Positions 8,148 through 15,418 of a stretch of 43,432 nt of DNA are shown here, piece after piece. Numbering within the stretch: position 1 is the stretch's first letter; each line of letters starts with the position of its first letter. The position numbers and the translations under genes are program-made. Location of the stretch: positions 1 to 43,432 of the forward strand of contig JAKSRY010000020.1 of NCBI GenBank assembly GCA_024403415.1, read 5' to 3'. The notes under the pieces were generated by a model, which had not been told where the DNA came from, searched no databases, and was given only the letters and a program-made list of their open reading frames with translations. Source of the stretch: Lachnospiraceae bacterium (lineage in GTDB: Bacteria; Bacillota; Clostridia; Lachnospirales; Lachnospiraceae).

Positions 8148-8232
8148 AAAAACAAACCCACATTACCATGGTGAGATGTACTCGAAATTACGGACACATA
8201 TCTGGACTCAATGGTAGTGAGGGTTTGTTTTT
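8148..8232. terminator. long bidirectional terminator hairpin between convergent genes
   Basis: Arms 8148-8169 and 8211-8232 pair over 22 bp with two mismatches; the outer 12 bp (AAAAACAAACCC/GGGTTTGTTTTT) are perfect and give a T-run on both strands. The 41-nt apical region is much longer than in a normal terminator. It lies between the plus-strand nucleotidase gene and the minus-strand lipid kinase gene and probably ends both transcripts. Confidence 0.8.
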
Positions 8233-8261
8233 TATATGTTGTAAATTTGTTATTCGGTTTA

Positions 8262-9236
8262 CTACTTTAACACCTGAAGAGCCTGGTTCAAGCAGGTGAT
8301 AGTGATGGAAGAAGATCTGTAAGAAACCTCTCCGTCGGTATGAACCCATAAAGGAGTTGAAGTCTCTATTTTAATTTTCTTTGCAGAATATCTTTCAATG
8401 CCTTTGTACTTAAAATGCTTACCCTTCATTGCCTTGGGAAGAGCGCGAAGAACTGTGAATTTTGAGATGTCTGATACTCCGCATATATCAATTATTCCAT
8501 CAGTATAATCAGCATTTGGACAGAATTTGAAACCACCGCCTTCATACTGATGAATCATACAGGCAACGAAAAGAAAGTTCGAAAGTTTAATACCGGGGTT
8601 ATCGTCAAGGGTCATGACGCAGTCACCATTTTTGGTTTTTAGAAGTTGTTTGAGTGCGATTACAAGATATACGAGTTTTCCCAATCCAAACTTATTTAGA
8701 AATTTTTTAATTTTTGAAGTTAATGCTTCTTCACAAATGGCGGCATCATAACCGATACCGGCACTCACATTAAAATATCTTTTGACAAGTAATTCGTCAG
8801 AATGTGATCTTGAAAGTGTGTCAGAAGTATTATTGTATTCAAGACAGCCTATATCCATTTTGGTGGGATTCTGGCAATTCAGAATATTTTCAAGGCATAT
8901 TTCGGGTTCCTTGGAATAACTTAAATCTCTTGCAAAATCATTACTTGAACCGGTAGGTATGTATCCAACTCTGACTTTACTAAAATCTGTTATTCCCTGC
9001 AGGGCTTCATTTAAGGTTCCGTCACCTCCAAGAACTATGAGATCTATAGGTACATCAGGATTTCCGGAGAGTGTTGACTCACAAATATCACGAACCAGTT
9101 TTGAAACATGACCTGCATTTTTTGAGAAAAATACTTTATACTCAACAGACTTGTCTGTAAGGATAGTTTCAAGATTTGTCCAAATCAATTTTCCCTTTCC
9201 GGATTTTGACGCAGGATTGACAATTATATAATACAT
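8262..9236 (-). CDS. diacylglycerol/lipid kinase family protein
   Basis: 324 aa from ATG 9236. The N-terminal catalytic domain has NPASKSGKGK (phosphate loop), VLGGDGTLNEAL (the GGDGT motif) and PTGSSNDFAR, typical of DagK/DgkB/YegS enzymes that phosphorylate lipids from ATP at the membrane face. The C-terminal beta-sandwich runs to the end at the usual length. ATG 9236 begins MYYIIVNPAS as in homologues. The upstream in-frame TTG at 9299 would add 21 residues that do not look conserved, and neither start has a good ribosome site. The exact lipid substrate is unknown. Confidence 0.85.
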   Translation of the reverse strand: MYYIIVNPASKSGKGKLIWTNLETILTDKSVEYKVFFSKNAGHVSKLVRDICESTLSGNPDVPIDLIVLGGDGTLNEALQGITDFSKVRVGYIPTGSSNDFARDLSYSKEPEICLENILNCQNPTKMDIGCLEYNNTSDTLSRSHSDELLVKRYFNVSAGIGYDAAICEEALTSKIKKFLNKFGLGKLVYLVIALKQLLKTKNGDCVMTLDDNPGIKLSNFLFVACMIHQYEGGGFKFCPNADYTDGIIDICGVSDISKFTVLRALPKAMKGKHFKYKGIERYSAKKIKIETSTPLWVHTDGEVSYRSSSITITCLNQALQVLK

Positions 9237-9354
9237 ATAGGGTAATATTTGGCCCGGCAAGAAAGAATTTGTCGGACTTTCCTTTCTGATAGTATGCAAA
9301 GCAGATTATTGATAAATATGTTTTGACATTTTTATGCTTTATTATAGTAAAGAA

Positions 9355-9373
9355 ATAGCATTTATGCTATACT
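9355..9373 (+). promoter_or_regulatory. glyA promoter with overlapping palindrome
   Basis: TGCTATACT (9365-9373) is an extended -10 element. It overlaps the inverted repeat ATAGCATTTATGCTAT (9355-9370), an operator-like dyad. No good -35 is present at 17 bp, which fits an extended -10 promoter. TTGACA at 9323 is too far upstream for this -10. Confidence 0.45.
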
Positions 9374-9418
9374 TTGTTTCAGTGTGCAAAACAATATTCT
9401 ATATAAAGGAGAAATAAA

Positions 9419-10657
9419 ATGTATTCATTAGACGAAGTAAGAAACGTTGATCCTGAAATCGCAGAAGCCATTGTAGCAGAGCAGGAACGTCAGAATTCAC
9501 ACATTGAGCTGATTGCTTCTGAAAACTGGGTTTCAAAAGCAGTTATGGCAGCTATGGGCAGCCCGCTTACTAATAAGTATGCAGAAGGTTATCCCGGAAA
9601 GCGTTACTATGGCGGATGCCAATGTGTAGACGTGGTTGAAAATCTCGCTATTGAAAGAGCAAAAGAACTTTTCGGTTGTGATTATGCAAATGTTCAGCCC
9701 CATTCAGGTGCACAGGCAAATCTTGCAGTTCAGTTTGCTGTTTGTAATCCCGGAGATACAATCATGGGAATGAATCTTGATCACGGCGGACATCTTACAC
9801 ATGGTTCACCGGTTAATATTTCAGGTAAGTACTTCAACATAGTTCCTTATGGAGTTAATGATGATGGTTTCATAGATTATGATGAATTCGAAAGAAAGGC
9901 TCTTGAATGTAAGCCAAAGATGATCATTGCCGGAGCTTCAGCTTATGCAAGAACAATTGACTTCAAGAGATTCCGTGAAGTTGCAGATAAGGTTGGGGCA
10001 GTTCTTATGGTTGATATGGCGCATATCGCAGGTCTTGTTGCAGCAGGACTTCATCCAAGCCCAATTCCTTATGCAGATGTTGTAACAACAACAACACATA
10101 AGACATTAAGAGGACCTCGTGGAGGACTTATTCTTTGTAATAAAGAGGCAGCTGAGAAGTTTAACTTTAACAAGGCAATCTTCCCTGGAATTCAAGGTGG
10201 CCCGCTTATGCATGTTATTGCTGCAAAGGCAGTATGCTTTAAGGAAGCTCTTGAACCTGAATTCAAAGCATATCAGAAGCAGCTCGCTGATAATGCTCAG
10301 GCACTTTGCAAGGGATTGATTGACAGAGGAATCAAGATTGTTTCCGGAGGAACAGACAACCACCTTATGCTTATGGATCTCACACCATTTGATCTTACAG
10401 GTAAGGAAGTTGAGAAGTGGCTTGACGAAGCACATATTACAGCCAACAAAAATACAATTCCAAATGATCCTAAGTCTCCTTTCGTAACATCAGGTATTCG
10501 TCTTGGTACACCTGCTGTTACTTCAAGAGGAATGAAGGAAGATGATATGGATAAGATTGCAGAAGCAATTGCACTTATTGTTACAAGCAAGGGTGAAAAG
10601 ATTGCAGAAGCAAGAGCAATTGTTCAGGGACTTACAGACAAGTATCCTTTGAACTAA
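9419..10657 (+). CDS. glyA: serine hydroxymethyltransferase (GlyA)
   Basis: 412 aa, full length. It interconverts serine and glycine with transfer of a one-carbon unit to tetrahydrofolate in the cytosol. [32 protein letters not shown] (about 198-210) and [15 protein letters not shown], with the PLP-binding lysine at residue 228, are all intact. AAAGGAG lies 7 nt before the ATG. It is monocistronic, with its own promoter and terminator. It supplies methylene-tetrahydrofolate for the ThyA encoded 6.5 kb downstream. Confidence 0.97.
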   Translation: MYSLDEVRNVDPEIAEAIVAEQERQNSHIELIASENWVSKAVMAAMGSPLTNKYAEGYPGKRYYGGCQCVDVVENLAIERAKELFGCDYANVQPHSGAQANLAVQFAVCNPGDTIMGMNLDHGGHLTHGSPVNISGKYFNIVPYGVNDDGFIDYDEFERKALECKPKMIIAGASAYARTIDFKRFREVADKVGAVLMVDMAHIAGLVAAGLHPSPIPYADVVTTTTHKTLRGPRGGLILCNKEAAEKFNFNKAIFPGIQGGPLMHVIAAKAVCFKEALEPEFKAYQKQLADNAQALCKGLIDRGIKIVSGGTDNHLMLMDLTPFDLTGKEVEKWLDEAHITANKNTIPNDPKSPFVTSGIRLGTPAVTSRGMKEDDMDKIAEAIALIVTSKGEKIAEARAIVQGLTDKYPLN

Positions 10658-10744
10658 TTGTAAATATTCGGTTGGGCTGGTAAGCACCGAAGTTAGCAAT
10701 TGAAAATATCAAATATTTCAGACCTGAGATTAGAGTTTGATGAT

Positions 10745-10784
10745 TACCCCTTTTATCGGATTGTTCCGGTGAAAGGGGTTTTTT
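10745..10784 (+). terminator. glyA terminator
   Basis: ACCCCTTT pairs with AAAGGGGT, extended by ATCGGA/TCCGGT, around a TTGT loop and followed by six T residues. A second weak hairpin (TTCGGT/ACCGAA) lies upstream, between the glyA stop codon and this terminator. Confidence 0.88.
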
Positions 10785-10998
10785 ATTTCATATTTGATAA
10801 TTACCAGTGAAACGACACGAAAACGCATATGACAGGTACGAATTAGGATTTGCAGCTATGGATTTGCCGTAACGACGTAGATAGTGGATTCGGACACTGA
10901 GATGTGTCTGAAAAAGTGGCGAATTGAATATAAAATTCAGACAATTCAAAAGAAAATAAAGAAAATAATAAAAATATAAAAATATTTCGCAAAATGTG
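10785..10998. other. non-coding stretch with one hairpin
   Basis: No open reading frame of note. TTCGGACAC pairs with GTGTCTGAA (10889-10912) around a 6-nt loop. The remainder is AT-rich, with runs of A before the promoter at 10999. Confidence 0.5.
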
Positions 10999-11026
10999 TT
11001 GACAAGTTAAAAATACATGATATTAT
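10999..11026 (+). promoter_or_regulatory. strong promoter with no protein gene downstream
   Basis: Consensus TTGACA (10999-11004), a 16-bp spacer and TATTAT (11021-11026). The predicted start is near 11033. No ORF of any length follows on this strand, so the transcript is probably non-coding. Confidence 0.6.
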
Positions 11027-11032
11027 AAGTAC

Positions 11033-11373
11033 ATAAACATAATTCATATAAATACTTTAGACGAAAGGAAGGTATAGTCCACCAGAAAGCTAAATAGTTA
11101 TTAGTAGCAATACCTAATAACTTATATATGAAGAATCAGATCGTAGGAGCTACTTATCAGAGGACTTAAAATCATAGAGATGGTCATTTAATAATTAAGG
11201 ACCGGTAATGAAAGAGTCACATATGTTAATACATTAAGTGTAGTGAGGAAAAGGCGATCGGGATGAACAACTGAATAGAAATGATTCAAAACTGACAGAA
11301 AAGTGAGGTACGAGCCATTGGATAGTATAGTTTAGAAGCGGGTATTCAATCAATGTTGATGAATACCCGCTTC
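11033..11373 (+). ncRNA. candidate structured non-coding RNA, about 340 nt
   Basis: The region starts at a near-consensus promoter and ends in a near-perfect hairpin (11335-11352 with 11356-11373). Inside are a 9-bp perfect stem (11096-11104 with 11114-11122) and the small GTAG/CTAC hairpin near 11144. Stops occur often in every frame and no ribosome site is followed by an ORF. I compared it by eye with RNase P, 6S, SRP, tmRNA and T-box landmarks and found none of their invariant motifs. The final hairpin lacks a T-run, so transcript ends are uncertain. It may be a lineage-specific regulatory RNA or decayed sequence. Confidence 0.35.
11335..11373. terminator. 18-bp hairpin shared by convergent transcripts
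   Basis: GAAGCGGGTATTCA pairs with TGAATACCCGCTTC and the stem continues through ATCA/TGAT. It lies between the putative RNA and the 3' end of the minus-strand SGNH gene. No clear T-run follows on either strand, so it may block read-through or protect ends rather than act as a classical terminator. Confidence 0.55.
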
Positions 11374-11395
11374 GCTGTTTGCATATGATACAGGA

Positions 11396-12370
11396 CTATT
11401 TAACATATCCTGCAAATATATTATTCCATACCTGATAGGCTGAGGTTTTTAAGTGAACAAACTTATCACTGCTGTAAGAAGCTTCAAGATTTCCGGTGGC
11501 ATCTTTTAAGGAACTGTTAATATCTACAAAAAAGTATCCGTTGGCAGCGGCCTTTTGCGACAAAAGTAAATTGTATTCATCTATAGCCGGATTATTCAGG
11601 TAGCCCTTGGTTGATGTGTAATAGCACGGAGACATGCTTACGATGTGTATTTCAACTCCCGGCTTGGAAGCTTTAATCTTTTCACACAATTCCATCATTC
11701 GATCAGAAGTCTTTGCCGGATCTATACCAACAAGATCATTTGTTCCAAGATAAATAAATACCCTTTCAACATCCATATCAGCAATAAGATTCCAAACATT
11801 ATCTTTGCGCCCATTATATGTGGGTTGGAGCTTGTCTTTGGAGACATCCTTTAACGCGTGGAATATGGCAAAACTGGTAGCGGATAAAAATGTTGCCTGA
11901 TGAGCGACCGCGTTGGCATTTCTTTTTGAAAAGTTGGCAAACCCAACCATTACAGAGTCACCGATAAAAACTGATTTTTTATAATAGTTTTGTGCGTGTG
12001 CTTCGATTCCGGGATTGGAAAGATCAATTTCAAGACCGGCGTTCTGCATTGCCTGAAGCGCACGATAATATTGAGCCAAAGCATCCTGAATGTTTTGCAA
12101 ATTCTCGGCAGCAACCGGGTCCATAACCGGTGTAGAGTTATTTGCATCTGTTGAGTCGGAAGCAGATTCTGTATCAGAGGATTCATTGGGGTCTGCTTCT
12201 TTATTAGCCTCCACGCTGTTTTCAACCTTGCTTTCAGTATTGTCTGGTGTAGTGGTGTTTTCCACGGCATAGGATAATGCTGACATTGAATACGAAATAG
12301 CGCATGATGAAAAAATAACAGCTGCTGATATGGCTAATGTTGCGATTTTATAAAAGCTTTTATGTTTCAT
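11396..12370 (-). CDS. secreted SGNH/GDSL-type hydrolase
   Basis: 324 aa. An N-terminal signal sequence (hydrophobic to about residue 30, cleavage plausible after SYA, residues 33-35) is followed by a low-complexity Asn/Glu/Asp/Ser linker (36-85). The hydrolase domain has FIGDSVMVG with the nucleophile Ser139, YLGTNDLVG as the block with the oxyanion Asn, and DKFVHL with the catalytic Asp/His. It probably removes an acyl or acetyl group from an extracellular carbohydrate or cell-wall polymer. ATG 12370 follows GTGGAG; the in-frame GTG at 12382 is part of that ribosome site. A lipobox is not convincing. Confidence 0.75.
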   Translation of the reverse strand: MKHKSFYKIATLAISAAVIFSSCAISYSMSALSYAVENTTTPDNTESKVENSVEANKEADPNESSDTESASDSTDANNSTPVMDPVAAENLQNIQDALAQYYRALQAMQNAGLEIDLSNPGIEAHAQNYYKKSVFIGDSVMVGFANFSKRNANAVAHQATFLSATSFAIFHALKDVSKDKLQPTYNGRKDNVWNLIADMDVERVFIYLGTNDLVGIDPAKTSDRMMELCEKIKASKPGVEIHIVSMSPCYYTSTKGYLNNPAIDEYNLLLSQKAAANGYFFVDINSSLKDATGNLEASYSSDKFVHLKTSAYQVWNNIFAGYVK

Positions 12371-12385
12371 ATCAATCTCCACGAA

Positions 12386-12408
12386 AGGTTATAACTGATG
12401 CATAACCT
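12386..12408 (-). promoter_or_regulatory. inverted repeat over the SGNH gene start site
   Basis: AGGTTAT and ATAACCT are separated by 9 bp. On the minus strand a TATAAT occupies 12414-12409, so the expected transcription start falls inside this dyad. This is the position of a repressor operator. Confidence 0.4.
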
Positions 12409-12497
12409 ATTATAATAATATCGCTATGAATATACTGAATATGGGCTTTTTTGTCAAATTTCGACCATTAAATGATGCGAAAAAAGTCTGAATGGTT

Positions 12498-12503
12498 TAT
12501 AAT
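12498..12503 (+). promoter_or_regulatory. possible -10 element for the Tyr/Asp-rich membrane protein
   Basis: TATAAT at 12498-12503 in the 230-bp divergent region; no recognisable -35 box at 16-18 bp. The transcript would run through the membrane-protein gene and queH. Confidence 0.35.
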
Positions 12504-12600
12504 CACATCAGGCATACTAATATGAAAGCAATGAGTTATCGGGTGATGTAAAAATATATTCATTCGATTATCGAACATTGAATTTGAAACGGAGAGAAAA

Positions 12601-13197
12601 GTGAGAAAAGACGAATATAAAGATATCGATGATACCTATTACGATGAATATAATAATGAAGCCTATGATGATTCTTATGATGATTCTTATGATGGGGAAA
12701 TAAATTCCGGTTATGGTTATCAGAATGATGGTTATGTTGATGAGGAAAATCCCGGCACCTACTATCAGGAAGAATACACAAACGACGGATATGATGCCAA
12801 TAACTATCAGGACTATGGATATGATGGTGACTATGAAATGTCAAGTGAAGACGAAAGGGCCGAAATCAGACATAGAAGAAGAGTCAGAAATAAAATTATA
12901 GTAGTGACAGTAACAGTACTTCTGCTGATAGGAATTGCATTCGGTGGTTACATTGGCGTGACAAAGCTTATGAATGTTATCGGAAGCGAAACAGAACTCA
13001 ATAAGGAATTAAAACAGAGAGTAAAAGATATACAGGGAAACCAGGAGTCTTCTGGGGAAATTTCAGTAGAAGCACCTGAAGAACTTCCTGAGGAGGAGAT
13101 TTCTGTGGAAGCTCCGGAGGATTCACAGGATGCCGGTGATACAACGGCAGATGAATCAGCAGATGAGATGGAGACTTCAGAAGGCGAGAACGAATAG
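12601..13197 (+). CDS. single-pass membrane protein with Tyr/Asp-rich cytoplasmic tail
   Basis: 198 aa from a GTG start preceded by GGAGAG. Residues 1-88 are extremely rich in Tyr, Asp, Asn and Gly (for example YDDSYDDSYDGE). A basic stretch RHRRRVRNK (90-98) precedes a single membrane segment (about 99-122), so the acidic tail should be cytoplasmic. Outside are a short coiled-coil-prone helix (124-145) and an acidic tail with EISVEAPE twice (153-160 and 166-173). No known domain. queH starts 6 bp after its stop. Function unknown. Confidence 0.65.
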   Translation: MRKDEYKDIDDTYYDEYNNEAYDDSYDDSYDGEINSGYGYQNDGYVDEENPGTYYQEEYTNDGYDANNYQDYGYDGDYEMSSEDERAEIRHRRRVRNKIIVVTVTVLLLIGIAFGGYIGVTKLMNVIGSETELNKELKQRVKDIQGNQESSGEISVEAPEELPEEEISVEAPEDSQDAGDTTADESADEMETSEGENE

Positions 13198-13203
13198 GAT
13201 ACC

Positions 13204-13881
13204 ATGGTTAACTATTCCAAAGAACTGGAAAAAATAATAGCAGTGCCTGAAAATAGAGGGAAAAGGCTTGTACTACATTCCTGCTGCGCACCATGCAGCA
13301 GTTACTGTCTTTTATATTTGCGCAAATATTTCAGGATTTCGGTGATATATTATAATCCCAATATTAGTGAAGATGCCGAGTATCAAAAAAGATTAAAGGA
13401 ACAACTGAGACTGATAGAAATATTCAATTCGAAGGCAGATTTGGATGGCGCTTATAAAATTGATGTTATTGAAACTGATTATAATCCCGGATGCTTTTTT
13501 GAAGCAGTAAGGGGCTATGAAAATCTGGGAGAAGGCTCAAAGCGGTGTGAAAAGTGTTTTGAACTTCGACTGACCAGAACAGCCGAGGCTGCAGTAGATA
13601 TTAAAGCAGATTATTTTACAACCACCCTGACAGTAAGCCCGCTTAAGAATGCCCGGTTAATTAATGAAATTGGGATGCGAATTGGGGATGAAAAGAAGGT
13701 GGCATTTTTACCATCTGATTTCAAAAAAAAGGATGGATACAAGCAGACGATAGAATTGTCGAAAGAGTATAATCTTTACAGGCAGGATTATTGTGGTTGT
13801 GGATTTTCCAAAAGAGAAAGGGAAAATTTTAAGAGAGAACAACAACAGCAAAATTCCGAAAATAAATGTGAATTAATGTAA
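13204..13881 (+). CDS. queH: epoxyqueuosine reductase QueH
   Basis: 225 aa. QueH carries out the last step of queuosine tRNA modification, reducing epoxyqueuosine to queuosine; it replaces the cobalamin-dependent QueG in many anaerobes. HSCCAPC (25-31) with adjacent Cys27 and Cys28, GSKRCEKCFELRL with Cys115 and Cys118, and YCGCGFSKRE with Cys197 and Cys199 are the conserved metal and cluster ligands. The gene is tightly linked to the preceding membrane-protein gene and followed by a terminator. The ribosome site is weak (AGGAT). Confidence 0.92.
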   Translation: MVNYSKELEKIIAVPENRGKRLVLHSCCAPCSSYCLLYLRKYFRISVIYYNPNISEDAEYQKRLKEQLRLIEIFNSKADLDGAYKIDVIETDYNPGCFFEAVRGYENLGEGSKRCEKCFELRLTRTAEAAVDIKADYFTTTLTVSPLKNARLINEIGMRIGDEKKVAFLPSDFKKKDGYKQTIELSKEYNLYRQDYCGCGFSKRERENFKREQQQQNSENKCELM

Positions 13882-13904
13882 ACAATTTATTTAAAAATAT
13901 TATG

Positions 13905-13943
13905 AGGAATGGAATGAATTATATTTATTCCATTCCTTTTCTA
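13905..13943 (+). terminator. terminator after queH
   Basis: AGGAATGGAAT (13905-13915) pairs with ATTCCATTCCT (13927-13937) and is followed by a short T-rich tail. Confidence 0.75.
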
Positions 13944-13968
13944 TTTTAAGGCATTTTTTTCCTGAATA

Positions 13969-13977
13969 TGTTATACT
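13969..13977 (+). promoter_or_regulatory. extended -10 promoter for the Cys/His-repeat protein
   Basis: TGTTATACT fits TGnTATACT; there is no good -35. It lies 118 bp before ATG 14095. Confidence 0.4.
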
Positions 13978-14094
13978 ATATCCAAATGCTTCATGATATA
14001 AGATGGGGAATTTATATAGTTAACAGGCATGATGAAATGCAGATAATAACATATTGTTTATGAAATCAGATGATTTGAAATTAAGGAGTAACTG

Positions 14095-15345
14095 ATGGGT
14101 GCTTTTGGAAAAGTTCTGACAGCCATACTTGGCGTTGTGGCAGCGCTTGCGTGTATAGCCACAATCATAATTCTTGGTTATTCATTTATGGGAAATGATG
14201 ACAAAAATACAGCTAAAAATCCCGGGAAAGTGAATGCTTCTGACACGGAAATTGAAATGACCTATGAAGAAGCACTGGCTTTGGCTAATTCATATGCACA
14301 GATTGCAAACGGAAACGGGGCAAATGTTACGGGAGACAACGTTCCCGGCCAAAACCCGACAGGTGGAAATGATTCCGGCTCAGTTGTGACTATTGAGCCA
14401 CAGAAACTGCCTCCGGATCATATTCATGATTACAAGGCAACGGTACTTAAGAAAGCAACCTGTCTTGAGTCCGGTCAGATCAGATACGAATGTGTATGCC
14501 ATGACTACTATGTGGTTGACCAGCTTGCAACAGGCCATGTTCCTGATGACTGGGAGCTCGTTAAGCAGCCTACTGATACAGAATCCGGAAGACAGGTTAG
14601 AAAATGTATTTACTGTGATGAAATAGTTGAAACGGAAATTTTGCCTGCAAAGTCGAATGGAAATTCAAATAATGGTGATTCATCCGGAAATTCAGGAAAT
14701 AATTCAAAGCATGAACATTTATATGTTGCAACAACCGACAGAGAACCTACATGTACACTCGCAGGCTTAAGAGTGCATACCTGCAGCTGTGGAAGCTTTT
14801 ACACAGAAAGCATTCCGGCCAAGGGACATGTAGCAGAGGATTGGATAAATGCCGTTGAACCTGAGGTGAATGCATACGGAACAGCGGAAAGACGTTGTGC
14901 AGAATGCGGAGCTCTTCTTGATTCGAAGATACTGATGCCGTTGTCTCCTTCACCGAGTCCGACATCGAGTGCTTCATCAAGTTCAAGCCCTGCTTCTTCA
15001 GGAAGTCCTGCAGCATCCGGTTCGCCATCACCGTCACCATCTCCACATGTTCATAAGTATTCGTCGTATGTGGTGACCGTTCCGAACTGTACTGAAAAGG
15101 GAGTAAGGTCATTTATCTGCAGCTGCGGAAGCTCATATGCAGAAGCAATAGAACTTGATCTTAATGCACATCATTTTGCGGCGACTTTTGTTGCACCTAC
15201 TGAATCGCAGCAGGGATATACGGTATATACGTGTACAAGATGTAATTACAGCTATAAAGATAACTATTTATTACCACTTTCAAATAAATATAATAATGCA
15301 GAATCCGAAGATTCTGCCAATGCGGGAGATTCAACCAATCCTTAA
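14095..15345 (+). CDS. membrane-anchored surface protein with three Cys/His repeats
   Basis: 416 aa. One N-terminal hydrophobic segment (about 8-32) anchors or exports it. Three homologous modules follow at about 109-183, 206-282 and 318-394. Each opens with an H-x-H pair, then a Cys, a CxC pair and, in two of them, GH, and closes with CxxC in a C-x-x-C(G/N) context. Linkers are Asn/Gly/Ser-rich (186-205) and Ser/Pro-rich (283-317, SPSPSP). Modules of this type are widespread in extracellular proteins of Lachnospiraceae and Ruminococcaceae, but their role is not established; metal binding or disulfide-stabilised adhesion are possible. No sortase motif is present. AAGGAG precedes the ATG. Confidence 0.7.
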   Translation: MGAFGKVLTAILGVVAALACIATIIILGYSFMGNDDKNTAKNPGKVNASDTEIEMTYEEALALANSYAQIANGNGANVTGDNVPGQNPTGGNDSGSVVTIEPQKLPPDHIHDYKATVLKKATCLESGQIRYECVCHDYYVVDQLATGHVPDDWELVKQPTDTESGRQVRKCIYCDEIVETEILPAKSNGNSNNGDSSGNSGNNSKHEHLYVATTDREPTCTLAGLRVHTCSCGSFYTESIPAKGHVAEDWINAVEPEVNAYGTAERRCAECGALLDSKILMPLSPSPSPTSSASSSSSPASSGSPAASGSPSPSPSPHVHKYSSYVVTVPNCTEKGVRSFICSCGSSYAEAIELDLNAHHFAATFVAPTESQQGYTVYTCTRCNYSYKDNYLLPLSNKYNNAESEDSANAGDSTNP

Positions 15346-15418
15346 AGAGACGAATAGATTTGCGTTGGAGAAAAGTATATATTTATCAATCCCGTAGTGT
15401 TATGAAAGGAGAAGGACT

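Noticed and set aside
11033-11373. RNase P RNA, tmRNA, SRP RNA or T-box leader
   Set aside because: The invariant motifs of these classes (for example GAGGAAAGTCC for RNase P, or AGGGTGG with a downstream ACCGCG for T-boxes) are absent. Short resemblances such as GAGGAAAAGG are not enough.
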